Of a DNA stretch of 64,000 nucleotides, positions 32,109 through 40,595 are shown in pieces (position 1 is the first letter of the stretch; every line of letters begins with the position of its first letter). Made by a program: the position numbers and the translations under genes. Source of the stretch: Jejubacter sp036620675 (GTDB taxonomy: Bacteria; Pseudomonadota; Gammaproteobacteria; Enterobacterales; Enterobacteriaceae). The stretch lies in the NCBI GenBank assembly GCA_036620675.1, contig JAZHEE010000019.1, one strand, 5' to 3'. Below the pieces are notes generated by a model. It was not told the DNA's origin and did no database searches. It saw nothing but the letters and a program-made list of their open reading frames with translations.

Positions 32109-33089
32109 TCAGTGGATGGCGTTCCCCTGGAAATAGCGCTCAAGCAGCGCCAGCAGCCGCGCATTATCCACCGAGGTCAGGATCTGCACCGGCGCGCCAA
32201 GGGGAGGCGCAACGCCCACATCCAGCTTTAGCGCGCTGCGGCGACAGGTCATGCCACGCGCCACGCCTTCCAGCGCCACATCCAGATACGCCTGTTCACT
32301 ATCGCACAGCCCGGGTTCCAGCAGCCAGGCGACGGTCAGGGCATCATGGATCCAGCAGCCCGGCAGGCCGCGGGTCTTCATGGAATAGTCGAGCCACGGG
32401 CGCAGGGTTTGCGCCAGATAACGGGTACAGGGATTTTCCACCGCCGTCAGCCTGTCGAGGTCGGCATGCACCATCTGGGTTTGGGTCGTGACATCCATTG
32501 GCACCAGGGTAACAGGCGCTCCGCTGGTCAACACCATATGGGCCGCTTCGGGGTCAAGCCCGAAGTTGGTATCTTTCAGGTAGCCAGGGACATGAAAAAC
32601 ACCGCCCATAATCACAATGCGTCTGACCGCCTGCGCCATTTCGGGAAACAGGCGCAGCGCCAGCGCCACATTGGTTAACGGACCAATCGCAATCAGCGTA
32701 ATTTCGCCAGGGTGTTGGCAGATAAGCTCTCCCATCGCATAAGGCGCCAGCGGCGGCGCTGGTGCGACGATTGCGGGCGGTGGCGTATCGCGCCACAGTT
32801 CGCGCAATCCATAACTATCGACCGCGCCGTCCAGCCGCGCCCGCCAGGGCTCCGGCGGCTCCATCAGCGCCCGGGAAGCCCCGCGTCTGACCGGCACGCT
32901 GGCCCCCAGGCGGTTCACCAAATCGCAGGCCACGCGATAGCCCACTTCGCTTGCGGTATTACCCGCCACGGTGGTGATAAGTTCCAGCCGTATCTGCGGC
33001 GCACAGAGCGCCAGAGACAGCGCCAGGCCATCGTCCACGTTCGCGCCCGGTACGCCGTTGCCGGGATCGCAGTCAATAATTACCCGCAT
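32109..33089 (-). CDS. Nucleoside hydrolase (IUNH family)
   Basis: A 326-residue inosine-uridine-preferring nucleoside hydrolase family protein, cleaving the N-glycosidic bond of nucleosides. The calcium-binding motif is the extended form DCDPGNGVPGANVDDGLAL (residues 6-24) in place of the usual DxDxGxDDxxA. IGPLTNVALAL, MGGVFHVPGYLKDTNFGLDPEAA and the C-terminal WIHDALTVAWLL (His-Asp) are the other family motifs. Its start overlaps the 3' end of the LacI gene by ten bases, so it is the third gene of an MFS-LacI-hydrolase operon. Likely role: salvage of an imported nucleoside. Confidence 0.9.
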   Translation of the reverse strand: MRVIIDCDPGNGVPGANVDDGLALSLALCAPQIRLELITTVAGNTASEVGYRVACDLVNRLGASVPVRRGASRALMEPPEPWRARLDGAVDSYGLRELWRDTPPPAIVAPAPPLAPYAMGELICQHPGEITLIAIGPLTNVALALRLFPEMAQAVRRIVIMGGVFHVPGYLKDTNFGLDPEAAHMVLTSGAPVTLVPMDVTTQTQMVHADLDRLTAVENPCTRYLAQTLRPWLDYSMKTRGLPGCWIHDALTVAWLLEPGLCDSEQAYLDVALEGVARGMTCRRSALKLDVGVAPPLGAPVQILTSVDNARLLALLERYFQGNAIH

Positions 33090-34123
33090 AGCATCACTTT
33101 AGTTATCGGGGCTTCCGACGGTCGACAACCGCAGGACTCCCCAGGCTGCAACTCAAAATCAAACTCAAGGCGGCGCGCCACGCCATCCCATTCCCGTAAC
33201 ATAGCGATAGCCGCCTGCGCCATACGGTCGACCGGCTGGCGTACCGCTGTCAGCGACGGTACGCTGTAAAACGACTCCAGCGTGGCGTTAAAACAGACCA
33301 ATGCCACATCTTGCGGCACGCTCAGCCCGTGTTCCGCCAACGCTCTCAGGCAACCAAACGCCTGCTGTTCATTGGTGGCGAACAGCGCGCGCGGCAGCAC
33401 GCCTGCCAGCATGCGTCGGGTGGCGTCATAGCCGCCGGCCCGGGTGTAATCGGTGGAAAAGATCCAATGCTCATTAACCGCCAGAGCGCTTTCCTCCAGA
33501 GCCTGACGCCAGCCAAGCAGACGATCCTGGGTATTCAGCATCGCCATCGGCCCGCAGATAATGGCGATATCCCGATAGCCGTGCTCGACCAGGTGGCGGG
33601 TGGCCTGATAAGCCGCCTGCTGTTCATTGACCTGAATCGAGCTGACGTTTAACCCGGGTTCGACCCTGTCGATCATTACGCAGGGCGTACCGCTGGCCTG
33701 AATCACATCAATACAGGGATGGCGATCGACGCTGGTATAAATCAGTCCGTCAACCTGGCGGTGTAGCAGATTGTTGATAAGCTCCCGTTCGCGCAGGCGA
33801 TCGTCGCCGGCGTCTCCCAGCAGCAGCACTTTACCATCGGCAAAGGCTTCCTGCTGCAGCGCATGGGCCATGGAGGAGATAAAGGGATTGGCGATATTCG
33901 GCACTACCAGGCCATAGGTTTGCGTCGAGCCGGATGCCAGCGCGCGCGCCACGCCATTCGGCCGATACCCGGTCTTTTCTATCGCTGTCAGCACCCGCTG
34001 TCGGGTGGCGGGTGCCACCGGTCGTGGGCCGTTATTGATAACGTAGCTGACTACCGCCACCGAGGTTCCTGCCTCACGGGCGACATCGGTGCGCGTAACG
34101 CGCCGGGAACGGGATGAGCTCAC
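33080..34123 (-). CDS. LacI-family transcriptional regulator
   Basis: A 347-residue LacI/GalR-type regulator. The N-terminal HTH and hinge are clear (VTRTDVAREAGTSVAVVSYV, NGPRPVAPATRQRVLTAIEKTGYRPNGVARALAS), followed by a periplasmic-binding-protein-like effector domain (YGLVVPNIANPFISSMAHAL, DGLIYTSVDRHP, VALVCFNATLESFYSVPSLTAVRQP). It lies between the MFS gene (86 bases upstream) and the nucleoside hydrolase (10-base overlap). Two matched 14-bp palindromes in the promoter of the operon are its probable operators. The inducer is probably a nucleoside or its sugar, by context. Confidence 0.92.
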   Translation of the reverse strand: MSSSRSRRVTRTDVAREAGTSVAVVSYVINNGPRPVAPATRQRVLTAIEKTGYRPNGVARALASGSTQTYGLVVPNIANPFISSMAHALQQEAFADGKVLLLGDAGDDRLRERELINNLLHRQVDGLIYTSVDRHPCIDVIQASGTPCVMIDRVEPGLNVSSIQVNEQQAAYQATRHLVEHGYRDIAIICGPMAMLNTQDRLLGWRQALEESALAVNEHWIFSTDYTRAGGYDATRRMLAGVLPRALFATNEQQAFGCLRALAEHGLSVPQDVALVCFNATLESFYSVPSLTAVRQPVDRMAQAAIAMLREWDGVARRLEFDFELQPGESCGCRPSEAPITKVMLCG

Positions 34124-34209
34124 AACATACCTGCCTGATTTAAAGCGAAATTGCAGTCCAACAGCATAGCGGTTTGCGCCGCAAAAATCCCTTTGTCGGG
34201 CGGGGGATT

Positions 34210-35604
34210 TTAGATAGCATCTTCCGGCAGGTTCAGGTCACGCCCCCGGGTTTCCGGCGCAAAGAAAGTCGTCACCAGTCCAATACCCGCCATTACCGCG
34301 AAATAGGTCGCAATCGGCCACCAGTGCCCTGCCCAGGAGAGCAGCGCGGCAGCCACCAGCGGCGCCGTTCCGCCGGAAAGAATCGAACCCAGCTCTTTGG
34401 CGAACGCCATTTTAGTATAACGATTGGTGACGCCAAACAGTTCAACCCCCCAGGCCGCCTGTACGCCGAATATCCCCAGCGACGCCAGCCCCATTCCCAC
34501 CACGATAGTTGAAATCACTATCCACGGCTCACGGGAATCCAGCATCATAAAGGCCGGGAAGGCATAGAGAATCAGCAACAGGCAGAACCAGCGATAGGTA
34601 ATGCGCCGCCCGAAGCGGTCGGAAAGCCAACCCGCCAGAGGAATAATCGCGAAACCCAGCAGCGAAGCGATGAAAACCGCAGTGGTGGGCACAGATTTAT
34701 CCACCGCCAGCACCTTAGCCACATAGCCAATAATAAAGCCCTGAGCCAGATAAGAGGGGCCATTTTCGCCAATACGCAGGCCCACCATGGTCCAGAAGGC
34801 CCGGGTACGGCGCCAGAAGCTGCGCGTATCCTGACTTTGCTGCGCCAGACCTCGCTGCATGGCTTCGCGGCGCTGGGCCTCCAGTAATACTTTCTGCCGT
34901 TCAAACACCGGCGTTTCACGAATATGACGGCGAATAATCAGCGCAGCCACCGCAATCAGCATGCTGCCCAAAAAAGGAATACGCCAGCCCCAGCTCATCA
35001 GGCTCTCTTTATCGAGCTGAAGCACCAGCAGCCACACTAACGAGGCCAGTAACGTGCCGCTGTTGGAGCCCAGCGCGATAATGGAAGAGACCAGGCCGCG
35101 TCGCTTAACGGGTGCGTATTCCCCCAGCATCACCGTACCGCCAGACAGTTCGGCGCCAGCGCCAAGCCCCTGGGAAAAACGAAGAATAACCAGACACGCG
35201 GGCGCCCAGACGCCGATCGCGTTATAGCCAGGAATCAGGCCGATAAGCGTGGTGGATAATCCCATCAGCGCAATAGTGGCCACCATCACCACCTTACGAC
35301 CATGGCGATCGCCTATCCAGCCGAATAATAACGCGCCTATCGGTCGGGCAATAAAACCCACCGACCAGGCGGCGAAACTGGAGAGCAACGCCATGACTGG
35401 CGTTGCCTCCGGAAAGAAGACATCGCCAAAAATGATGCCAGCGGCCAGACCATAGAGCGCGAAATCCGCGTATTCCATGGTGGTGCCTAACCAGCAGGAG
35501 AAAGTCGCGCGCCGAAAATCACGCTGCCCTTCTTCCGTGGCCAGCCGCTCCTGCGCTGCGTGCGGCGCATCAGCGGAAGGTACGCCGGTGGTATCAATAC
35601 TCAT
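34210..35604 (-). CDS. MFS transporter, metabolite:H+ symporter (MHS) type
   Basis: A 464-residue major facilitator with 12 predicted spans. The loop 2-3 signature GWIGDRHGRKVVMVATIALMG and FSQGLGAGAELSGGTVMLGEYAP are typical of the MHS family (ProP/ShiA/KgtP relatives). A long cytoplasmic central loop (RRHIRETPVFERQKVLLEAQRREAMQ...) fits. First gene of the operon with lacI and the nucleoside hydrolase, which suggests that the substrate is a nucleoside or related compound; MHS members with that specificity are not ones I can name, so this is inference. Confidence 0.88.
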   Translation of the reverse strand: MSIDTTGVPSADAPHAAQERLATEEGQRDFRRATFSCWLGTTMEYADFALYGLAAGIIFGDVFFPEATPVMALLSSFAAWSVGFIARPIGALLFGWIGDRHGRKVVMVATIALMGLSTTLIGLIPGYNAIGVWAPACLVILRFSQGLGAGAELSGGTVMLGEYAPVKRRGLVSSIIALGSNSGTLLASLVWLLVLQLDKESLMSWGWRIPFLGSMLIAVAALIIRRHIRETPVFERQKVLLEAQRREAMQRGLAQQSQDTRSFWRRTRAFWTMVGLRIGENGPSYLAQGFIIGYVAKVLAVDKSVPTTAVFIASLLGFAIIPLAGWLSDRFGRRITYRWFCLLLILYAFPAFMMLDSREPWIVISTIVVGMGLASLGIFGVQAAWGVELFGVTNRYTKMAFAKELGSILSGGTAPLVAAALLSWAGHWWPIATYFAVMAGIGLVTTFFAPETRGRDLNLPEDAI

Positions 35605-35658
35605 AGCGAAGCTCCCTGGTGTTGGATAACAGGAATGACGAATTGTGCAAATGCGTTA

Positions 35659-35672
35659 TCTACTCGCGTAGA
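35659..35672. promoter_or_regulatory. LacI-type operator 1, TCTACTCGCGTAGA
   Basis: Arms TCTAC/GTAGA around a central CG. It lies 55 bases upstream of the MFS start codon. Paired with an almost identical site 43 bp away. Confidence 0.75.
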
Positions 35673-35701
35673 TTTGTATATTTTTATGGCGCATAGCATT
35701 A

Positions 35702-35715
35702 TCTACCCGCGTAGA
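35702..35715. promoter_or_regulatory. LacI-type operator 2, TCTACCCGCGTAGA
   Basis: Same arms and central CG as operator 1, differing at one base. Conservation extends to the left: both are preceded by TTA (TTATCTAC). The centre-to-centre distance of 43 bp is about four helical turns, compatible with a co-operative, side-by-side pair. Confidence 0.75.
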
Positions 35716-35874
35716 ACTGACAAACACTAAATATAAAAAATGAGGTTATGATCACAATATGACGCCGCAATGACGAAGCGCTAACCAAAAGCGGAATTTC
35801 TTCAGGCCTGCCGGAACGCTTTGCCTCAATCACTTATGCTACCTTCAGACAACGATACCCCTACAGGAGCGCAC

Positions 35875-36336
35875 ATGCCGCAAGCGCGCAACATCTCCCT
35901 TGCCCTGATCTGGGGCGGGCTCTGTTTTATCTTACTGTATCGAACGTTGCCGGCCGAGCTGGTGCTGTCGGCGCAGGTTATGCATCAGTACGGCATCCCG
36001 GTATCGCAAATGGCGGTGGGATGGCTGGTTACGGCGCTGCCCGCGCTCATGCCGCTATTGTGCTTTATCGCGCTGGTGCGCCGGCGTCAGGCGGCACTGT
36101 GGCCCTGGCTGGTGCTACCGCCGGTAGCCTGGCTTCTTATCCAGTTTGCGCTGGCTGTCGGCGCTGGCACCGTGATGGTTCGCGCCGGCCTGACGCCGCC
36201 CTGGTCCGAAACCGTCAGCGATCTGGTATTTCGCCTGGCAATGCGGCTCTGGTCGGTTCATACCCTGACGGTGCTGTTAACCACGCTGGCATGCAGCTAT
36301 GCCTGCTGGCGCGAATACCGTTCGACCCGGGACTGA
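35875..36336 (+). CDS. Hypothetical four-helix membrane protein
   Basis: A 153-residue membrane protein that I do not recognise. Four hydrophobic segments are visible (about 8-30, 43-70, 78-103, 123-147), with short loops and an Arg-rich C-terminus (CWREYRSTRD). The ATG at 35875 has AGGAG seven bases upstream and gives MPQARNISLALIWGG; an in-frame ATG-less longer frame from 35821 is less likely. It is divergent from the MFS operon and 85 bases upstream of beta-propeller gene 2, with which it may be co-transcribed. Confidence 0.7.
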   Translation: MPQARNISLALIWGGLCFILLYRTLPAELVLSAQVMHQYGIPVSQMAVGWLVTALPALMPLLCFIALVRRRQAALWPWLVLPPVAWLLIQFALAVGAGTVMVRAGLTPPWSETVSDLVFRLAMRLWSVHTLTVLLTTLACSYACWREYRSTRD

Positions 36337-36421
36337 AAAAACATACTCTTTGCGGGGTGGCACCCGCGCCTCGCTCTCCCTATCCTAATAGAAGGCGCAA
36401 AAATCAGGGGAGGATGGCAGT

Positions 36422-37483
36422 ATGTACAACCATAAGGCGATAACGCTGGCGACCGCGCTCATCGCCACCGGCGCGTTTGCCGCCATGCCGCCGGATATCA
36501 AGCAGGCTCGGGTCATTCAACAGGTGAGTAATATCGAAGATCTGGTGCAACTTAACGGCGACTGGATTATCGGCAGTAGCCTGTCCGACGGCGAGAAACC
36601 CGGCGGCCTCTGGCTGTTCAGCATTTCCAACGGCAAGCCGCAGCGTATCGATCCGGATCGTATCGCCGTGAAGCCCGATCCCCGCGTATTTCCCCACTGC
36701 CCCGGCGCCCCTGACTTCACCACCCTTTCTCCGGAACGCATGGATTATTACCGTGAAGACAAGCGACTGTATGTCGTTAATCACGGCGAGCGCGAATCAG
36801 TGGAAGCCTTTTCAGTCTCTGCCGATAAAAAAGGTCGCCCGACGCTGAGCTGGCAGGGCTGCATTATCGGGCCGGAGAATGCCCGTTTTAGCTCGGTTGT
36901 CGGTCTGAGCAACAACCGCATGATTATCAGTAGCCCCTGGAACGACGACGATCCCTGGCGTATCCGCAAGCTGGAAGCTGGTCAGCCTTCCGGCGCGCTC
37001 TATACCTGGAGTCCACAGAAAGGGCTGAATAAGATGTCCGGTAGCGAACAGCTTTCCGGCCCCAGTGGTATCGTCACATCACCGGATGAAAAAAATGTCT
37101 GGGTCGCCGCCTGGGCGGGTCAGTACATCGCCCGGATTACCAACGGCGGCAGCCAGCCGCAGATCCTGAAGATCCCGCTCGATTTTCATCCCGACAACCT
37201 GAGCTGGTCGCCGGACGGCAAACAACTCTATGCGGGCGGCCAATCCGCTTCCGGCAATACCCTGATGGATTGCGTGGTGGGCCGTAAGGAAAGCTGTAAC
37301 GACATCAGCCAGGAGGCGGCCCAGGTCGATCCTCAGACTCTGAAGCCGACCACCCTGATTCCCGCCACTCATTTTAACGGCATACGAGCCAGCACCGGTA
37401 TTATCCAGACCGGCAATCACTACTGGCTGAGCGGTTTTCGCAATAACGGCGTCGCTATCGCTCCCGCACAGGCGCGCCGGTAG
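36422..37483 (+). CDS. Exported beta-propeller (SMP-30/arylesterase-like) protein, copy 2
   Basis: A 353-residue secreted protein with a signal peptide (MYNHKAITLATALIATGAFA, cleavage near residue 20). It aligns along its whole length with the 29984-31045 product: IEDLVQLNGDWIIGSS versus VEDLVQINDSWIIGSS, RLYVVNHGERESVEAF versus RLYVVNHGGRESVEVF, LSGPSGIVTSPDEKNVWVAAW, FHPDNLSWSPDGKQLYAGG. Roughly half the residues look identical by eye. Here the GPNG ligand loop reads GPSG, so the predicted metal-site asparagine is changed, which may mean different chemistry. Convergent with the MocR gene with a 2-base gap. Confidence 0.75.
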   Translation: MYNHKAITLATALIATGAFAAMPPDIKQARVIQQVSNIEDLVQLNGDWIIGSSLSDGEKPGGLWLFSISNGKPQRIDPDRIAVKPDPRVFPHCPGAPDFTTLSPERMDYYREDKRLYVVNHGERESVEAFSVSADKKGRPTLSWQGCIIGPENARFSSVVGLSNNRMIISSPWNDDDPWRIRKLEAGQPSGALYTWSPQKGLNKMSGSEQLSGPSGIVTSPDEKNVWVAAWAGQYIARITNGGSQPQILKIPLDFHPDNLSWSPDGKQLYAGGQSASGNTLMDCVVGRKESCNDISQEAAQVDPQTLKPTTLIPATHFNGIRASTGIIQTGNHYWLSGFRNNGVAIAPAQARR

Positions 37484-37485
37484 GG

Positions 37486-38913
37486 CTACGCACCGGACTG
37501 CGCCTCCAGGTGGCGAGCGATCGCGCCACCAATCAAACGCAGGGCGCGATCAGTCTGCTCATTAAAGGCGCTGGCGTAGTTTAAACGCAGGCAGTTACGG
37601 TACTTGCCGGAGGCCGAAAAGATGGCTCCTGGCGCGATTTGCACCTTTTGCTCACGCAGTTCGCGACTGATACTGACGGTATCCAGGCCTTCCGGCAACT
37701 CCAGCCACATCAGAAAACCGCCCTGCGGGCGACTGACGCATACCCCACAGGGAAAATCGCTACGGATACGACAGCGAAAATCCTCATAGTTGCGCTGATA
37801 GTGCTGACGCAGGCGCCGCAGGTGACGATGGTAATGGCCGTTGCGGATAAACGCCGCTATCGCCAGTTGAGTAACCACCGCCGTGCTGCCGGTACCGATG
37901 TATTTCATATGCAGAACCCGCTCCCGCCAGCGGCCAGGGACTATCCACCCAACCCGCAGGCCTGGCGCCAGGGTCTTGGAAAATGAGCTGCACAGCACCA
38001 CACGCCCTTCGTGGTCCAGCGACTTGATGGTTTCCGGACGCGGATAGCTGAAGGCCAGCTCTCCGTATACATCGTCCTCGATAATCGCAATATCAAAGCG
38101 TCGCGCCAGACTCAGCAGCGCCTGCTTGCGTTCCGGCGGCATAATAAAGCCCTGGGGATTATTGCAACTGGCCACCAGAATCACCGCTTTAACGGGCCAC
38201 TGCTCCAGCGCCATCTCCAGCGCTTCCAGACTGATGCCGGACTGCGAATCCGTAGGGATCTCCAGCACCTTAACGCCATACCCGCGCAGAATCTGCATGG
38301 TGCCATGAAACGATGGCGACTCCACCGCCACCACATCGCCAGGCTGACAGATAGCGCGTATCGCTACGGATATCGCCTCCTGGCAACCATTGGTAATGAC
38401 GATGTCATCCATGGTGACCGCGCTGCCGCCATCAAGCATCAGTCGGGCCACCTGCTGGCGCAGCGCCTGAGTTCCGGCCATATCGTCATAGCCAGACAGG
38501 CAAGCCTCTTCATGTTGAATAATACGCTGCATTTCACGCCACAGCGGACGGATAGTGGGCTGAGTCAGATCCGGTGTGCCGCCCCCCAGAGCAACCATCT
38601 GTGGGGAATGACGGGCGTCGAGCAACTCACGAATTGCATCCCAGTGAGTGACCTCTACCGGGCGCTGTGCTGGCCGGGTCAGACGGGGCAACGGCGGCTG
38701 GGCGCGCCGCGGTGCAACAAAGTAGCCGGAACGCGGTCGGGGCTGGATAAGACCGCGATCTTCCAGCTGATTGTATGCCTGCTGGACAGTGCTGATACTC
38801 ACGCCGTGTTCACTGCTAAGGCTACGCACCGACGGCAGTCGCTCTCCGCTCTGATAGAGCCCCTGCTCAATACGTTCAGCCAACAGCCGGGCCAGGTGTT
38901 CATAACGCGTCAT
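37486..38913 (-). CDS. MocR-type regulator (GntR HTH + aminotransferase-like domain)
   Basis: A 475-residue PLP-dependent regulator of the MocR/PdxR/YdcR class. Residues 1-70 are a GntR winged helix (YQSGERLPSVRSLSSEHGVSISTVQQAYNQLEDRGLIQPRPRSGYFV); residues about 100-465 are a fold-type I aminotransferase domain with GYDDMAGTQALRQQVAR, IEDDVYGELAFS and the PLP-lysine motif SSFSKTLAPGLRVGW. It resembles E. coli YdcR in layout, but orthology is unproven. It is divergent from a small DUF1127 gene; the gap holds an inverted repeat (38959-38983). Confidence 0.88.
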   Translation of the reverse strand: MTRYEHLARLLAERIEQGLYQSGERLPSVRSLSSEHGVSISTVQQAYNQLEDRGLIQPRPRSGYFVAPRRAQPPLPRLTRPAQRPVEVTHWDAIRELLDARHSPQMVALGGGTPDLTQPTIRPLWREMQRIIQHEEACLSGYDDMAGTQALRQQVARLMLDGGSAVTMDDIVITNGCQEAISVAIRAICQPGDVVAVESPSFHGTMQILRGYGVKVLEIPTDSQSGISLEALEMALEQWPVKAVILVASCNNPQGFIMPPERKQALLSLARRFDIAIIEDDVYGELAFSYPRPETIKSLDHEGRVVLCSSFSKTLAPGLRVGWIVPGRWRERVLHMKYIGTGSTAVVTQLAIAAFIRNGHYHRHLRRLRQHYQRNYEDFRCRIRSDFPCGVCVSRPQGGFLMWLELPEGLDTVSISRELREQKVQIAPGAIFSASGKYRNCLRLNYASAFNEQTDRALRLIGGAIARHLEAQSGA

Positions 38914-38958
38914 ACTGTATCCCCTGATAAATCCCCAATGCGCCCACGATCGGTACAG

Positions 38959-38983
38959 ACTGTCCGTTTAAAAACGGTACAGT
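38959..38983. promoter_or_regulatory. Inverted repeat upstream of the MocR gene
   Basis: ACTGTCCGTTT (38959-38969) and AAACGGTACAGT (38972-38983) are complementary apart from one inserted base. GGTACAG also occurs as a direct repeat (38952-38958 and 38977-38983), the kind of arrangement MocR regulators bind. Confidence 0.5.
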
Positions 38984-39088
38984 TCACATTTTTACCGCCT
39001 CTGTATGTTAAATAAAAGTAATTTCTGAATCTGTATGGTTCTCCCCGCAGCGCGCACACTGATGGCGGGTACTAAAGAGGAGGCGCGT

Positions 39089-39262
39089 ATGGAATTCCAT
39101 GAAAACAGGCACACCAATCCCTTTATCGGCTTTGTTCTGGTCGCGCGCTGGCTGAAGCGCTGGTGGGAACGTCATCGCACGCGTCAGATACTGGGCGCCA
39201 TGAGCGATGAACGGTTACGCGATCTGGGGCTGGATCGCGAGGATGTGCGCCGCTGGCGTTAG
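39089..39262 (+). CDS. DUF1127 small protein
   Basis: A 57-residue basic, Trp/Arg-rich protein. The C-terminal half (RQILGAMSDERLRDLGLDREDVRRW) is the DUF1127 domain, seen in small proteins of proteobacteria some of which bind RNA or affect phosphate and carbon metabolism. The ATG at 39089 follows GAGGAGGCG; an in-frame ATG 18 codons upstream gives unconserved residues. Divergent from the MocR gene and 56 bases upstream of the OB-fold protein gene. Confidence 0.85.
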   Translation: MEFHENRHTNPFIGFVLVARWLKRWWERHRTRQILGAMSDERLRDLGLDREDVRRWR

Positions 39263-39318
39263 CAGATGGCAGCATGCTGTGCCAGGCTTACAGGCAGACT
39301 ATCAGGCAGGAGTGAGCA

Positions 39319-39696
39319 ATGAAAACGCGAATACTGATTGCCGCGCCCGTCGCGCTGTTCTGGTCCATGGCGGCGCCAGGCATGCCAACCCCCCATCAAC
39401 TTAGCGATAACGCGCCGCAGTCGGCGGCGCAGCAGGATGCCCACCGCACCACTATCGCCCGGGCAAAGCAGATGGAGGATGGCGCCTCCGTGAAGATTCA
39501 GGGCGTACTGGAACAGAAGCTGGGAGAGGATCTTTACCAACTGCGCGACGACAGCGGAACCCTGAATGCCGTGATTCCCGGTACCGTGCTGGGCTCCGCG
39601 CCAGTCGCTGCCACAAAGCCGGTGGTGGTCACCGGCTCACTGGATAAAAAGCAGAACCCCTTCCGGCTACGGGTGAGCTTGCTGGAAAAGCCATAA
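39319..39696 (+). CDS. Periplasmic OB-fold (BOF/YgiW-YdeI family) protein
   Basis: A 125-residue exported protein with a signal peptide (about residues 1-22). The mature part has the bacterial OB-fold pattern of YgiW/YdeI: QMEDGASVKIQGVLEQKLGEDLYQLRDDSGTL, then VVVTGSLDKKQNPFRLRVSLLEK. E. coli YgiW and Salmonella VisP/YdeI act in envelope stress and cationic peptide tolerance. It is probably not the ygiW orthologue, which sits elsewhere in enteric genomes. Its stop lies close to a short convergent hairpin. Confidence 0.85.
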   Translation: MKTRILIAAPVALFWSMAAPGMPTPHQLSDNAPQSAAQQDAHRTTIARAKQMEDGASVKIQGVLEQKLGEDLYQLRDDSGTLNAVIPGTVLGSAPVAATKPVVVTGSLDKKQNPFRLRVSLLEKP

Positions 39697-39700
39697 CGAT

Positions 39701-39715
39701 GGAGCCTCCGGCTCC
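39701..39715. terminator. Small hairpin between convergent genes
   Basis: GGAGCC/GGCTCC (39701-39706 with 39710-39715), loop of three, between the OB-fold gene and the convergent SDR. No U-run. Confidence 0.4.
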
Positions 39716-39719
39716 CGGT

Positions 39720-40481
39720 TTACAGATGCATCCCACCCGAAACCTCAATGCGCTGGCCGTTCATCCAGGCCAGATCGTCGCTCAGTAACGCCGCGATAGC
39801 GTCACCGATATCGTCCGGCATTCCCGGGCGTCCCAGCGCCGTAATCGCGGAGATAGCCTGGTTAACCTGAGGATTATCACGCACCGCACCGCCGCCGAAA
39901 TCGGTGGCGATAGCGCCTGGCGCAATAATGTTAACGGAAATACCGCGGTTGCCCAGTTCCTGAGCCTGATAACGGGTCAGCACCTCCATCGCTCCTTTCA
40001 TGGCGGCATAGGTTGCCTTACCGTCATGTACAAAGCGGGTCAGCCCACTGGAAACGTTAAGAATGCGCCCGCCATCTTTAATGAGCGGTAATAGCTGCTG
40101 AGTCAGGAAAAACGGCCCCTTAAAGTGTACGTTAAGCATCCGTTCAAACAGCGCCTCACTCACCTCCGCGTAAGGTGAATCCTCGCCAAAGCCCGCATTA
40201 TTCACCAGATAGTCGAAGCTTTCGCACCCCCAACGCTCGCGCAACTGTTTCCCGACCTCGGCGCCAAACGCGGCAAATGCGCCGCAGTCCGCCACGTCCA
40301 GCGGAATCGCCACCGCCTGTCGGCCCATAGCGGTCACAATACTGATGACCTCCTCCGCCTCCTGGCGCTGGCTGCGATACGTGAAGATGGCATCCACGCC
40401 GCGCTGTGCCAGTTTTATCACGGCATTTCGCCCTAAACCGCGGCTTGCGCCGGTCACTAATGCGATAGTCTGCGTCATCAT
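39720..40481 (-). CDS. Short-chain dehydrogenase/reductase, divergent from yhjC
   Basis: A 253-residue classical SDR: TGASRGLGRNAVIKLAQRG at residue 9, NNAGFGEDSPYAEV near 92, Ser in LNVSSGLTRF and YxxxK in TYAAMKGAM, and a C-terminal MNGQRIEVSGGMHL. Substrate unknown; similar proteins are annotated as 3-ketoacyl-ACP reductase-like. Divergent from the LysR gene at 40596, the common arrangement of an SDR controlled by an adjacent LysR regulator. Confidence 0.88.
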   Translation of the reverse strand: MMTQTIALVTGASRGLGRNAVIKLAQRGVDAIFTYRSQRQEAEEVISIVTAMGRQAVAIPLDVADCGAFAAFGAEVGKQLRERWGCESFDYLVNNAGFGEDSPYAEVSEALFERMLNVHFKGPFFLTQQLLPLIKDGGRILNVSSGLTRFVHDGKATYAAMKGAMEVLTRYQAQELGNRGISVNIIAPGAIATDFGGGAVRDNPQVNQAISAITALGRPGMPDDIGDAIAALLSDDLAWMNGQRIEVSGGMHL

Positions 40482-40558
40482 TTACCCCATTGACTGTGAT
40501 TAAGGTTGAGATCAAGCTTATTAGCTGCTAGTAAAACAATAAAGACGGCCAGTTACGC

Positions 40559-40575
40559 TTCACTGTTTCACTGAA
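40559..40575. promoter_or_regulatory. Candidate LysR box between SDR and yhjC
   Basis: TTCACTGTTTCACTGAA: arms TTCA/TGAA separated by nine bases, giving a T-N11-A-type site 20 bases upstream of the yhjC start. Confidence 0.4.
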
Positions 40576-40595
40576 AACAACAATAAGCCTTTGGT

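Noticed and set aside
33080..34123. LacI protein as the regulator of the TRAP operon palindrome
   Set aside because: Its own promoter has a different, duplicated motif (TCTACNCGNGTAGA), and it lies 28 kb away in an unrelated operon.
38011..39015. Open frame of 334 codons on the plus strand
   Set aside because: Antisense to the MocR gene; no recognisable domain.
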